64,000 nucleotides of DNA from contig OZ035961.1 in the NCBI GenBank assembly GCA_964034945.1, forward strand, positions 32,080,184-32,144,183, written 5' to 3'. Under the pieces are notes generated by a model. The model saw only the letters and a list, made by a program, of their open reading frames with translations. It was not told where the DNA came from and made no database searches. How positions within the stretch are numbered: position 1 is the stretch's first letter; each line of letters begins with the position of its first letter. This document shows, in pieces, positions 34,091 through 46,900 of the stretch. A program made the position numbers and the translations under genes. The stretch is from Chrysopilus asiliformis (lineage: Eukaryota; Arthropoda; Insecta; Diptera; Rhagionidae).

Positions 34091-34628
34091 TACCTTTATA
34101 GATTCTCATACATATGCGAGCGTCTCACACTTAAAGAGCCTATAGAGTGGATGGATCGTGTAAAAATAACCGTCAAGCTGAAAAATGAGCGCGTAAAACT
34201 TTAAATTTTTTTTATTGATTATTACAAATAATTGCCAAAATTACTTAAATCGGTTAATATAAATAAAAAAAATCATGTCCGAGGTAACAAAAAAATTTTG
34301 AAAGCAGTAGTTGTCTTAATAAATTGAAGAATTGTTTACGGCCTGTTATAATATGGGGAAGAAGTTGTTCTAACTGGCCGGTTCTAACAGGCCTAATAGA
34401 CTGTCCTACTCATTAGGAGTAAAACTAACTAAACCAATAAGGATTCAAGGATAACATAATAAACCGATAGCGACATTAGCTGTAACAAGTGGAATTATAG
34501 TCAAACAAAAAAAAAAGAAAAAAATGGTTTTTCCAAAGAAAAAATGGTTTTTTGAATGAAAAAATTTCGCTCAAAATATATCTATTTTTGTGAAAAAATG
34601 ATTTATATAAAGTAAAAATCAAAAACCA
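34091..34628. other. Non-coding stretch
   Basis: AT-rich and without recognisable genes or element ends. Confidence 0.5.
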
Positions 34629-35145
34629 GGAGCGCGTTCGTCGACGCATTGATAGTCGTAGTCGTAGCTAGCAATAGCTAATGACGTCAATCTGTCATAG
34701 CTCGCCGTAGTCAACTATAGTCATGTGCACCACGAACGACCATAGTCATAGTCGTAGTTGCTTTTCGTTTGACAGCTCACACACACACTGAAGAATGAAC
34801 AAAAACCCCAATTTTTGAAAACATATCGTTATTAATTTTCATCTGCGTAAATAATTTCATGTCCATTTTCCTTTTTCTGTTCCTAAAAACTGAACTCAGC
34901 GGGAATTTTGACATTTATATGTCAATCATGATTTACACACTGTCTATGTGTGTGTTAGCTACGCTTGACTATTTCTAACTCTGCTCACCGAGCATAGTCA
35001 GAAATAGTCAACTACCGTAGTCGACTATTGGCATCCACGAACGACCAGAGCTGTAGCTACGTAGCCAGCTACGGCGTTCACGAACGACCGATAGTCACAA
35101 ATAGTCAACTATAGCTGACTATTTTGCAACGGCGAACGCGCTCCA
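34629..35145. mobile_element. Inverted-repeat MITE rich in TAGTC words
   Basis: The outer ends GGAGCGCGTTCGTCG and CGGCGAACGCGCTCC are inverse. Many copies of 'catagtc' and 'gtcgtag' lie near both ends in opposite orientation, and 'ccacgaacgacca' occurs in each half. The flanking duplication is unclear, so the superfamily is undecided. Confidence 0.65.
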
Positions 35146-35404
35146 GGTGATACTCGACGATTTTTAATGTCAAATTTGTCAAATTTAAACTGCGAAGTTA
35201 TAATTTTTTACAAAGCTATCTAGATACTCTACATATTTTTATACCAAACCCAATTTAGTCTCTCTACTATATGGTCATCTCTAGTTATATCGGCCGCCAC
35301 TGCCAAAATTTGACGTTTCTTTTGTTTATGTTTGTAGGAAAAAGCCGCCGCTCGCTTTGGTGGGGTTGATTTTCCGTCGTTTTAGAATTTTATAGTGTAG
35401 AAAA

Positions 35405-36688
35405 ATGTACATGATGTTGAAGAGGGCGAAGAAAACTACCAAAGACCAAGTGGAGATGTATGTCAAGTTCCTGGAATTGAATCCAATAGTGGCCATGGCC
35501 AGATCGAATCCCAACAACGATGAAATGATAAGCGCCCTTTGGAAGGACTTGACTTTACGTTTAAATGCAAGCGATTTGGGGCCGCATAAATCTCTTCAAC
35601 AGTGGCAGGAGGTAAATGCTTTCCATTATCAGTTCAATAAACGTGGATCTTATGAAGAGACTAACCTTGAGTTTCTTTGATAGACATTCGCCAATTGGAG
35701 ATATCAACTGACGTTCAAAGCCAGAAAAATCCTTGAAATGCAGGAAAGTGGCTCGGATTCAAACTGGGAGCTGGGTCAGTTAGAAGTTCGTGCTCTCAAA
35801 GCAATGCCTGGAACGCAAGCTTCGAATGAAGGAACTTCCTTCAAAGATACAAAATTTGGAGGGGTGGGGAACTTTTTTTTTGTCATAATCTTATTTGATA
35901 TGAAATGAAATTGAATTGATTTTAGGAACAACCGGAACTATTGGACTCTGCTGACCAAAATGAACGACGACCACGACGGAAGTTTACAAAAAAGAGGGCC
36001 AGAAGTTGTAAGTACTGTTGAACAGGTTTAGAAAATCCATTTGAATCATAATTTGCTTGTAGCGACACCAAATTCAGATCATCGCGTTTTAAGGAGCGCT
36101 ATTATCACAGATCATTGTTCATCATCACTAAAATACGATGAAACTTCGATTTTCAGCATAGAAGACCGAAATTCAAATATTGACATTCACAAAACTGAAC
36201 CACATTCGCCTGAGAACCTGCACGCTGGACACGGGCCAAAGTTACAAGAACAAATGGCTTTAAAGAGATCTGCGATGGAGATGAAGACCGAGATCACATC
36301 GCCAACAAATGAAATGGAGCAACTGTTTGAGCCTGATTTTGTTAATTCGATTACGAGCGCACATTGTGGCCATCTGATGGCCAGAGATAATCTCGACGAT
36401 AGTCCGCAATCTCAATCAATTAATGAAGACTGCAATGAAACCAAAGATAGCCCGACGTTTGACAGTCGAACGGGGCAAGAAGAATTTTATAAGAGATGTA
36501 CACAAACTAAAGATCACTTGAATAAAGCGGCATGTTGTAATAAAGACAATGAAGCCACAAAAGCATTGCGCCTAAGAGAAATCAGGGCAATGGAAAGTCT
36601 CGAAAATGCGGTTACAACGTTAAACGAAACGATCAAAAGTTTAATCGATATTCAAATGCAAATTCTCAGTCCCGCCGTTAAAAGATGA
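35405..36688 (+). CDS. Zeste-like Myb/SANT DNA-binding protein (four exons)
   Basis: Predicted nuclear DNA-binding regulator, 364 aa. The exons are 35405-35611, 35684-35863, 35926-36007 and 36063-36688, all GT-AG and in frame; the last three joins are supported by frame continuity only. The N-terminus (residues about 5-90) has the insect Myb/SANT-like pattern KKTTKDQVEMYVKFLELNP, then SALWKDLTLRLNASDLGPHK and QQWQETFANWRYQ, with three conserved Trp. It is followed by a basic patch RRPRRKFTKKRARS near residues 147-158, which is a likely nuclear localisation signal. A low-complexity acidic/polar middle comes next. The C-terminal helix LREIRAMESLENAVTTLNET looks like a coiled coil. This family is large and lineage-expanded in insects; some members are domesticated from transposons. 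No orthologue can be named. AATAAA occurs at 36984. Confidence 0.85.
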
Positions 36689-36699
36689 GAGCATTATTC

Positions 36700-38962
36700 C
36701 TATGACCACCTGCACTAGTTTAAGATAAATTTCAATTTTTATAAAATTCAACATCAAGTAAAAACATATACTCGGGATTGTAATTATCAACAACCATTTG
36801 TTTTTTTTAATGTTTAAATATACCACCAATATTGTTGTGAATTTTAACGTTAGAGAGTATTTTATCTACACGATTTATTAATTGAATGTTTGTATACAAA
36901 TCTGTTTTAGCTTATTATTATTTTCTGTCAAAGTGAAACATTATTTCTAATAGTTTAAAAATTGTTTCAGATTATTGACAACATAATAAATCTTTTAACT
37001 AGTCATATTAGTTTGATAATTAATTTTCAAAAATATTTTAGTCTTGATTTTGTGGTTTTTTATTACAACACATTAATTGGATATCTCCGCAAAATCCCTA
37101 AGTCTTGAGTAGGTCATATACCTAAAAGTCTTGTTTTCGAACATAAAAAAATCCTTGAAATAACTTGAAAGCTGAACTTTGTGTTGGTATTTGATTTTAC
37201 TTTCTATGCTACGTTTCCATCATTTCGCAAGTGAAAGCATCTTTCGTCTAAGAGTAGTTGTTTTAAAAATTCTGCGAAATGACTGTCTGAAAAGAACTCG
37301 AAAACACTTTGGAATATCGCGGTTTAGTTCTCCAAAAACTTGCTGAATTGTACAAAGTTTCGCAGAAGTATAGCAAGTTGCTGGCTAGCTGTGAGTTTTT
37401 AAACAATTTTTGGATGTCTAGCAACAGATCAAATGTCACTGGAAAATTTTAATGTGTTCATAAAATATCGATCTCGGGATAATTACAGGAGAAAGATAAG
37501 TCGAAGTTGATGCATTATAAATTTGTTACATTGGGCCGAGTAAATCAAATCTAGCAGGTGCTTTTACAAGTAATTTAACCGGGGTACGGAGAATCATTCT
37601 TTTCAAGAAAGGGGTAAAATTGGGAGGGAGTAAATTGGTGGTTGGGGCGGGGAATCTATAATAACTATAAGTGACAAGCGGATAAACGAGTACTCCTATT
37701 TAGCTCTACGAAACGGAAAAATAATCAAAAAGAATGATTCTTTTTCATTGTTTTTCATTCGCAAATGGAAAACCTAAAAATCGGTTTCAATTCATTCGCG
37801 AGCGAATCGAAAAAAAAATTCTCTGTGAAAAGAATCATTCGCGTATTTTTTTTAAATGAAATTCAGCTCGCGAACGATTCAAATGCAAACGAATTTTATT
37901 TTCCGTACCCCGTCCTCTGAATTTAATACATTTTACAAAATATGCCGGTCTTCATTCACTCGGCCCATTGGTTGTATTGTGTAAAATAATGGCCAGAAAA
38001 TATTTACCGGGTAGTTTTTTTGCTAGTATCAGACTTGGCTACTTTTACTGCGCTGATTTTGTACTGCAGCTGCAAAAGTAGCGTTCGGTGATCACAAGCA
38101 ATAGACAAGTAGCGTGCAGCAAGCGTCTTTTGTGCTGCGCTACCTAACAGCTTGTAATCTTGCAGGCAAAAGCTGGCAGCAGCGAATCGCAGTTTTTTCG
38201 AGTATGTTCGCTCTATCTTAAAATTATTTTTTCAACTTTTTTGCTGTAGAAAGGTTTTTATGCGTTATAAAATGTTTAAAAATAGTGATTCGAAGCAGGT
38301 TGTTGTGAGTAGAAAACGCCGCCGTCGATTGATCGAACGAAGTTTTTGGATAAAACGGCGAAAACCAAACCAAAAATACATTTTCCGCTGTTATTATGGA
38401 AATAAGTTTAGAAATGTGAAAAATCCGTTTTAAAGTGTCAATTTCTGGTTTCAACTCGGTTAAACTTTTACTTGCAGCGGATACGTTTCCATTTTAGTGT
38501 TCACAAGTCGCTGCATTTTAGGTTGCGCAGCATTTTTGCATTCGAAAAAATGAACCGTTTGGAGAAAATTGCAAAAACCTTTTTCTATTTTTATGAGGGA
38601 GAGTGGAAGCAGTGATCCATTTGGATTTCGATGTGTGATAGTGTTATGTAGAATCATGTTCTAAATACTTTTTAGCTAAATATTTATTTAAATGAACCGT
38701 TTTCAAAGAAATTACAAAAAATTTCACACTTGTTTGGGAAAGGGGGAAGGAGGGGTTCAATTTTTCCCATTTATTGATATGATTTAACTTTTGATAAAAG
38801 TAGGATTTATGTTAAATTTCCAGTTTCTACCAGAATTAGTTCCGAGGTTTTTGATTGGCTTTCTGTAGTAAAGTCCAATAGAATTTTTTATTATATGGGA
38901 TCTAATTATGTATCATCTCACCGTTAGGCAGATTAAGTATAAAACAGCTCAAGTATCTAAGG
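36700..38962. other. Intergenic stretch with a weak inverted-repeat relic
   Basis: No gene. At about 37579-37912 the ends GGGGTACGGAGAATC and GATT...CCGTACCCC are roughly inverse, and several 'gaatcattc'/'gaatgattc' words lie between; this may be an old MITE. Nothing else was recognised. Confidence 0.4.
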
Positions 38963-38963
38963 A

Positions 38964-39222
38964 TTTTTATACCCGTATGGTGAAACCAAAGGGTATATTA
39001 ACTTTGCCTTACCGTTTGTAACGCCAAGATCCCGTCATCACACACACAAAAGAATTACACCAGTGTGTTTAGAATGATAAAAAAAATTGAATTTTCCATG
39101 TCCGTCCGTCCGTCCGTCCGTCTGTCTGTCTGTCTGTGGCGCGGATTGCGGGCGCATGGATTGAGCTAGAGACTTGAAATTTTGCTAGAGACCAGATTGG
39201 CAATTATAGCTTTTGTTATGTT
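38964..39222 (+). mobile_element. HINE-like element, copy e (internally deleted)
   Basis: The copy begins TTTTTATACCCGTATGG and ends ATTGGCAATTATAGC plus TTTTGTTATG. The middle between the tandem core (about 39102-39137) and the last part of the terminal hairpin is lost. Confidence 0.75.
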
Positions 39223-40156
39223 TTCCTTGTTCGAATATTTTTTTCCATTTTATGTATCAGGGGCCCTCCCCCTCAAAGCTTTGGAGTAACAATATTTTTT
39301 CCATTTAATCAGTTTTTTCAGAAGCGATTTTTAGAAGTTGATTTAAATTTTATAAAATTTTCAACTTCTCTTCAGCAATTCTGTAAATTTTTTTGACATG
39401 TATTAAAATAAATTAGCAGAAATTAATTCCAGCGATCATACTAATAATCTTTAGTAGCGAAGCGTCAGAGTAGACAGCATAAATATGAATTGGATATGTT
39501 AATCCAAAATTCTTATTTTTTTATATTTTAAAATATTTAATTCTATTTTAAAATCTTTCAAGAATAAAACTCTTTTTGACTGTTTGAAATCTAAATTACA
39601 AATGTGAAAATTTTAATAAATTTTGCCAAGGTTTTCTTAACTGATACTTAAATAATTATTTTTTAAATTCGAACTGCCAAAATTTACAGCCTATATTTTA
39701 ACTACCGCCACAGATAGAAGTTAATCAAAAAAGGAAATCAAGGAACTGTTGAAAATGTAATAATAGTAATATTTATTGTTACTACGTAATAAATTTGTAC
39801 TTTTTAGGGTGTGCCCTATCTATGCTGTCTAATAAACAGTTTTCTCTGAGGTTTGGCCCCTCTTAATTTTGTACATATTAACTAAATATTTGAAGTACCT
39901 ACTTAAATTGTTTTTGAAGTGGTAGAAATTAAAGAAAAAACCTTTCCTGAAATACTGGAAAGAACAATAATCTCAATAATTTTTTAATTAAAAATCTCTC
40001 GACGCAAAATACATTTAAACCCAACAAAAACTCAGGATAAAAACTGAAAAGATTGTGGGTAGAACCAAAATGAAGAAAAACATCAAAAATAAGGACACGA
40101 AAAATCCCCTAATTTATGCATTAAAACGATAACAATTGTTTAAATATCAAAAATAT

Positions 40157-40442
40157 CAAGATAATGTCCTTTAATGCCGGTCATCTTATTGGTAAGCAAA
40201 TTATTTTTTTCCTCTTGTAATGTTTGCTTGTTTAAATGTCACTAAAAATCCCACCGGATTTGTCCAAATATTTGAATGTCAAGAAAATTCCCCAGTACGA
40301 GGGTTCATTCGAGAAGTTCAACAAAACCAGCACTCATATTACAGTCCCACGCATATTTTTTCTTTGCCGGTCGCAAGAATATCAAACTGCCTACAATTTC
40401 TTTCGAGTAGAAAAAAAAATAAAGTCAAAGACTACAAGTGAA
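40157..40442 (+). CDS. Possible small gene, unrecognised
   Basis: An ATG at about 40163 opens MSFNAGHLI and runs into a strong GTAAGC donor. Downstream, 40236-40448 encodes MSLKIPPDLSKYLNVKKIPQ (70 aa) with even amino-acid use. An alternative frame could be joined by splicing to an AG near 40281. I do not recognise either product. It may be a real short gene, an exon of a transposon, or chance. Confidence 0.2.
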
Positions 40443-42466
40443 CCATAATCACATTTACTGTCGGAAATCATTTGGAAAATATGAAAAGCTCTTTTTGGAA
40501 AGTCCTTTCAAATCAGGTTGTATCGGGGACCCTCCCCCTCAAAGCTTTGGAGCAACATGTGGAAAAGCATTTTTCGATAGAACTTCTTGTTTTTCTTATA
40601 GTTGAAACTTTGATGAAGTTTCAATGTTCGAAAAGTTTATTACTTTTACTTGACTAAAGTCAGACGATAGTTTGCTTTTACCCCTTAGCATTGACGATTC
40701 CATAAAACAGTTTCGAAACTTGCGCATTCTTTTAAATTTTTCAATTTCATGTAATAAATAAAAAAGCTTCAATGTTTATTATGCTGTAGGGTTGTCCAGT
40801 GAATTCTTAAATGATTTGTTGTTGAAAGCCGTTACAAAGTAAAGAATTTGTTTGAGATTTTTTGTTAAAGCAAAATCGAATTTGAGCATCGAATTAATTC
40901 AATTAGTCTACATTTTTTTTAATTCAATTAGTCTAAAATTTGCAATGTATTTTTTGAGATTTTTTGAGCCAAAATCTTTTTGTGGCAAAAGGCGGGCTTT
41001 TAGAAAATCCGGAAAAACAAAAATTTTGTTTGCAATCCCAAAACTCGAATTCATGCAACGAGTGATTTTATTTGACAATTTCTTCCCTATCTGCACCTCT
41101 CCATTAATCAATTTTTTTTGCGATTTTCCGAGAAACGGTAAAGTTTTGAGTTTATTTCAATCATCGATACAAACAAAATCAATTGGCCAACTCTTCCACC
41201 TCGCTTCCATACAAATTAATTTTTTTTCCTGATGTGTTTTTATCGTAAAAAAAAGAAACTTTTCGAATACGATTTCACACACCACTCCACACAAAAAATT
41301 CCAATGAGAGTCAAAATTTAAAATTGCCAATCGTGTTCAAAAATATTGAATTACAATGGGAATCAAAATTGCAATTCCAAAATACAATGTTTTTCAAGAA
41401 GTCTGAAACGAAGTACAGTAAAACATGTATAAGCCGAACTCGCGCGGAATCAGGAAATTTGTCCTGCCTAATCAGGTTTCTTGCTTACAGTTTAATTTAC
41501 GATGAAAAACAAAATAATGGGACTGTTTGCGGCTTAGTCAGGTTTCTCGCTTATCCAGGGACCCTCTTACATTCGATAAATTACCACGAGCAAATTTCAG
41601 GCTTTACAGGCACCTTCCCCTCCTTTTATACTATCCTCTTCTATAGAGGGAAAGTATTGTATTCATGACGGAGACCGACTTGGGAACGGGGGCAGATAGA
41701 AATTTTCTGATCAGGGTTGTTGAAATTGCGACTTGAAATTTTTTGTAAATATCGAAAACCGTAGTTTTCTATCAACACATGAAAAAGTAACGGCAGCTAT
41801 AACGGGTACATCTCATACATTTTTTTTGGAAAAACACCATGTTTTAAAAATTTCTTGAAACTTATTCACTTTTGGGAAAAAATGAATATAACAAAATTTA
41901 AAGGATATAAAATTTTCTCCATTTTTAGTTTTTTTTATCCCAAGAAATTTAAAAAAAATAAGTTTTTTGAAAATCTTTCGAAAAATATGCGCTTTTATGA
42001 AAAAAATGCATATAACAAAATTCAAAGCAAATAAAATTTTTCTGCATTTTTTTTTTCCTTTAACGGTTTTTACGTATCTTTAACAGTTCTCGAGATATTT
42101 GAAAAAATATTGTTTTTCACATATTTTTTCCGAAATTAAATGTTACAGAGGATCACAAATGATAGTTTAGTACGGCTTAGTACTTCTACAGACTTTCTTT
42201 GAAAAGCGTAATTTTTTTTATGCACAGCAACTAATTAGAAGATTGGACCACGAAAAACTTTATCTTCCAGATGTGATTAAAAACTTAAAAAAATTAATTT
42301 CAATCATGAATTTCACTTTTTAAATATTCTTCAGTTGAACTTTGATTTCGGACTAGTGAATCTCTTTAATAAACTGCACGTCTGAAAAGAAAATTGGAGA
42401 TGTGTGGTTTGATTACGTTCTTTAAATAACTTTCAAGACAAACATTTTTTATTTTTTTTATTTTTC

Positions 42467-42579
42467 CTATGAAAAATTTGGGCTTATAGGTCATCTGGAA
42501 TATATTTGATTCTATCGAAAAATGGTTTCGATATAAGCAAAAATATTTCGGATGACCAATAAGCCTAAATTTTTCATAG
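42467..42579. repeat. Imperfect hairpin of about 113 bp
   Basis: The outer arms CTATGAAAAATTTGGGCTTA and inverse, then inner arms around 'attctatcgaaa' and 'tttcgatataag', fold into one long imperfect stem with a tiny loop near 42523. It could be a small MITE or a microRNA-like hairpin. Confidence 0.65.
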
Positions 42580-43144
42580 TCAACATTTTTTATTAGAGTA
42601 GACAATTCTAAAATCATCCCACCGATAATACAATTTTATTGCAATTATCATAATTTGATTTTTATGTATGGAAAAGTTACGTAAAATTGCATTCGAGAAC
42701 CGTTTTGAGAGAACGAGAACTGTTTTCTAGAGAATCGTTTAAAACAATGTTTGGGTGAAAAGAAAGTAGCGGTCGATTAGGTTTTACTATATCGAAGACT
42801 ATTAAAGTATTTAAAATTACGTACAACTTTACGTTTTAATTTAAATACTATTATTTAAAATTTTTTTCAAATAATCGTATTTAAATTAAAACGGCGGCGC
42901 TAAGTATTTAAGAAAATCGCAAACACTATTTATGGCTGGTTGGAAAGTGTGAGTGGTCACCTTCCGTTTTGCAATAGACGCGTCTGTGTCAAATAAAAGT
43001 GTTTCTAGCTCAATTCTTTTGAGAGTTATCGTGTTAGCAGAGAGAATCTGTACACGATACGAAGCACACATTGTCGTGATTCATTTTTCGTGAGATGTTT
43101 GGTTTTCAAACAGGTAATAGAAACGTTGACAGAAGTTTATCTAA

Positions 43145-43946
43145 GGCACTTACATTTGACACTTTATTCTGCGAATTTCATTCTTCGACGCTAAATTCAT
43201 CTTGCACAACCGTTTACACTATCCTATAATATAATACGAGGAACGTCTGTCTGTCTATCTGTCTGTCTGTCTGTCTGTCTGTCTGCACAAACGATCTCGA
43301 AAATCCGCCTAACGATTTTCACGAAACTTGGGGGTTAGGGATTTTCGGCGACAAGAAATCGATCTAGATAGGTCCCACCCCTGAGAAAATTCCCCTTCGT
43401 TACCCATCGCCTGTTATCTTCGAATTGGGTGGTCCGATCTTAATAAAACTTTACAGTATTACTAAGATGGCTTAGGGCTTTCGATTTTTCCACTACAAAC
43501 CTGACTTTTCCCTCCCCTCGATAACCCTCACCTGATATCTCAAAAGCTTTCAAAAATCGGTGACAGCGATTACTCAATAACCACTCAACCGATTTCTATG
43601 AAATTTTGTTGTCGCGCGTTAGTTTTAGTTCTAGCTTTCTAGGTCGGGAATTTAAAATCTCTGGAAAAGCTCTGTAAAGATAATCTGAATTTAGTTTTTC
43701 CCCAAAAATCAGCAAAAGTAGGATTTTGAGGTCGCCGAGCATGGCTCGGTCTTCCTGGTACTGATACAAAATTCAGAAATTTATTCCTGCAAGACGCCCG
43801 AATTCGATTTTTTTATATAAAATCGTCCGAATAAATTCAAATTTTGACAACTTTTGCTAAGTGATTGTATTCTGCGATATATGAATACAAATTCTGAATA
43901 AAATTCGCGGAGAAATTAAAAAAAATCGACAAGTATAAATGGTGCC
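43145..43946. mobile_element. Harbinger-type MITE, family G, interrupted copy
   Basis: TAA flanks both ends; the termini are GGCACTTACATTTG and AAGTATAAATGGTGCC. The interior matches the copy at 18921-19274 in the same order. A Helitron is inserted at 43222-43758. Confidence 0.7.
43222..43758 (+). mobile_element. Helitron-type element, family C
   Basis: It starts TCCTATAATATAATACGAGG, carries a short CTGT run, and ends with the hairpin CCGAGCATGGCTCGG followed five bases later by CTGG. It is inserted between A and T of a MITE whose empty version is at 18921-19274 ('tttacaatacgacac' there, 'tttacacta...tactgatac' here). The paired sites fix both ends and show no duplication, as expected of Helitrons. 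Confidence 0.8.
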
Positions 43947-46900
43947 TAAGTTGAAAATTCCGTGGTATGACTAATTGTTTGTTTTCCAAGCATAACATCA
44001 ATTGTAATAATGATAATTTTGTTTGTCAACAAAACTCCTTATCATAAGAAAAATATTCATTTTCTTCAAAATAGTGCTGGTTCATTTATTTTAAATTCAC
44101 TGTAACTGAAGTTTATCACGTTATTTCGTCTAAGTTCCATAGTCGTCGTTACTACATTCTGGCTAGGGCTTTTCATGCTGGATGTTGGGGCTTCTTTTAT
44201 GGGTACAGTTCTCCATTTGTATGTTTTTTGCTGCTTCTGTTGCTTGCTCCCGCATTGAAGTGCCGGGAAAGAAATAGGTTCCTCAGTTCAGTTGGAGCCG
44301 TTGTGGTATTATGACCTAATCAAGAAACGTTTCTATAGTTGAATTAATACGCGCAATAAAATATAGATTTAAAAATTTATAATTTTCCCAAAAAAAAGTT
44401 CAGTTGTGCATTGGAAGAAATAGTTTCGGTTATTTGAAACGTATTTGGTTTTAGAATTTTAATAACAATTCAAATCGACAACAGTTTGGAAGTGCGGTTT
44501 TTTTTTTGAATTTCTTTTTGGATCGTAGTGGAAAGCAAGTCTTTCGTTGGAAGTTTGTTAAATTTTGAAAAGAAAGAAGAATAGTAAGCAATAATAAGGA
44601 ATATTGCTTCTTGGAAAATTATTGTTTGTCTCTGATTGATTGATTTATTGTTGCTGCTGTCGCTGAGGTAAATCAAAATATTGATCCTTTGGCATAATTA
44701 AGGTGTTTTATTCAACATAAAAGTGTAAGTGTATAAAAACCGGCTCAGAATAAGTGTTTTTTCTCAATAATTGGTAGTCGGTTCATTAAATATAAACGAT
44801 CAAATTGAATTATTTGTCAATATTACAAGCGAATCGTATCGAATTGTGAAGATTTGTTAATTTTTATAAGCATTTCATTTAATCAACAATTTATCAGTGT
44901 TGTAAAGTGATAATGTTGTTAATGTTTTTGCTAATAATATAATCATCATAGAAATACCAATCAAGCGTATTTGTAAGCGTTGAGCGGAAGCTTAGGAAAT
45001 GTACGAGGTGTTTACCATAAGGGAGAGATAAGTAAGCGAGCTGGCTGCAATTATAGTGATGTTTATACGGGGGGTCACCATCATAATGGGACAAATAATT
45101 GGAACATAACTACTAGGTGTATCTCTAATAAATGCTCATAACTCAGTCGGGTGATGGTAGGTAGTTGGTCATCATCGGTCTATTCTTGCGATTCCTGACC
45201 TGTATGTGTACTTTACTGGTGGCTACACAAGTCCCATAGACTTAAATCCAACCATTATGGCCATCGGAGCTCATCTTGTGAAACTATTACACTACCCATC
45301 TAAGTGTGTTTATGCCACAGTATTTACTAAAAGTACACAAGTACTCTCTATGTTGTATAATTATACAGGTATCTAGCGCTGTATGTTCATCTATTTGGGT
45401 AAATAAAAATGCCAGGGACAGATGTTGAAACCATTTCATGTACGTCCAGGCGTAAAGAACTAAAAACCCAGTTGAACTTAACTTGATTCAGGGGTGGTTG
45501 GGAAACCGAAGTTAAAAAGTTGAAGCAACAGTGAATGCTGGCAAAGTCCAGGTTCCTTCTTTGGTATGTTTGCGGTCGATATATGTTTGATATGATGGGT
45601 ATTTCAGCATAATCTTCTCGTATCATCACACCATTTTCTATGCGTAGTTCAGTTGATATATTCAGTTGCATATAGAACAGCCATAATATACAAATACCCA
45701 GGCCTGGGCATCTATCTAATAGCCGTCGAGGTCTCATCATCTTGTAATTGATGACTTGGGCATGGATTTTTTTTCCTGCTGTTAGATTTTATGCTCGCAC
45801 TATTTATTATTGCTTGTTTTTCATCCCGTCCAGGGAATCACCACCAACATATAGCCGAGTGTTGACATAGGGAAATTTTTCACTGGGAAAATTTACTTCG
45901 TCTCGAAAGTTTTTCCCTGCTCTTCTATACTCACTCTCTCCGTCTAATGCGCAACCAAATGTGTTCTGTTTGGCTAAGGGTGGCTTTCTATCGTTTTGGT
46001 GTTTGTGCCAGCTGATAACCTGTTGAGTTTTTCCAAGGGGTTTGGGTCGATCCAAGCTTCCACTGTTGCTGCTTGCAAAACCAAAAGCATTGTGGGATGG
46101 CGGTGACGGTGACGGCCTGGAAATGCGATTCGATCAAGGAGTTGTTTGACATTATATATTGTTGGGGTAGAGGATAAACTTTGAAATGGGGGATGAAATT
46201 TACATATAATTTTTGTTTGTTGTTTGTGACGCGCTTTTCGCTCCAACTAACTAAGCTGACAAAGACATTTTCTTTTTTGTGGAAATGAAATTTGAGAGCT
46301 TAATGCGATTACATATTTTTGCAGTCAAATTCGCTCTGATATGAATTGAAATGGCATTTTTTTTTGTCATTAACTTCATAAGCTGTGACTTTGCGTATTC
46401 ATACGAGTGTTTTTTTTTATATACGAGAATAAAATTAATATTGAGATAACACAAGTGATTTTTTTTATATTTATTTACTCTTCACGGTTGAAATGAATTG
46501 CTACAATGAAATGAACATATTTGATTGCTCGAATAAATTGATCTTAAGTGGTCAAAATAGGTGCCACTTGTTTGTTTTAGTTAAGATTTAGGAGACACTC
46601 CAATTTGTTTCGAACTTTCTTTTGATTGCTGTTGGATGTTAACCGAAATTTTTGTGACCCAGTTTTTTTTATTTTCTTTATTATAATGCATATGGCAATA
46701 GAAATTGTTTTTATTGTAATTTATTTTATTTTGATTTATTTTAGCTTTAACCGGTGTGTTAATAAAGCTTTTAAGTATATTTTTAATCGCATTTTTATCG
46801 CTTTCAAAATAGTTATGAAACAAAAACGCTCGGTTTGTTGAAATTTCGAAAGAGTAACGAAATTTTTTTTAATTATCCTAGGCAACAAATTCGTTTTTTG

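Larger units (their letters stand above)
39223..43144. other. Long gene-poor stretch
   Basis: A phrase 'accctccccctcaaagcttt' near 40530 recurs (with one change) near 39265, marking an unclassified dispersed repeat. A lone pogo-like terminus (TACAGTAAAACATGTATAAG) is at 41414. A candidate small gene (40157) and a hairpin (42467) are listed separately. Nothing else is supported. Confidence 0.4.
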
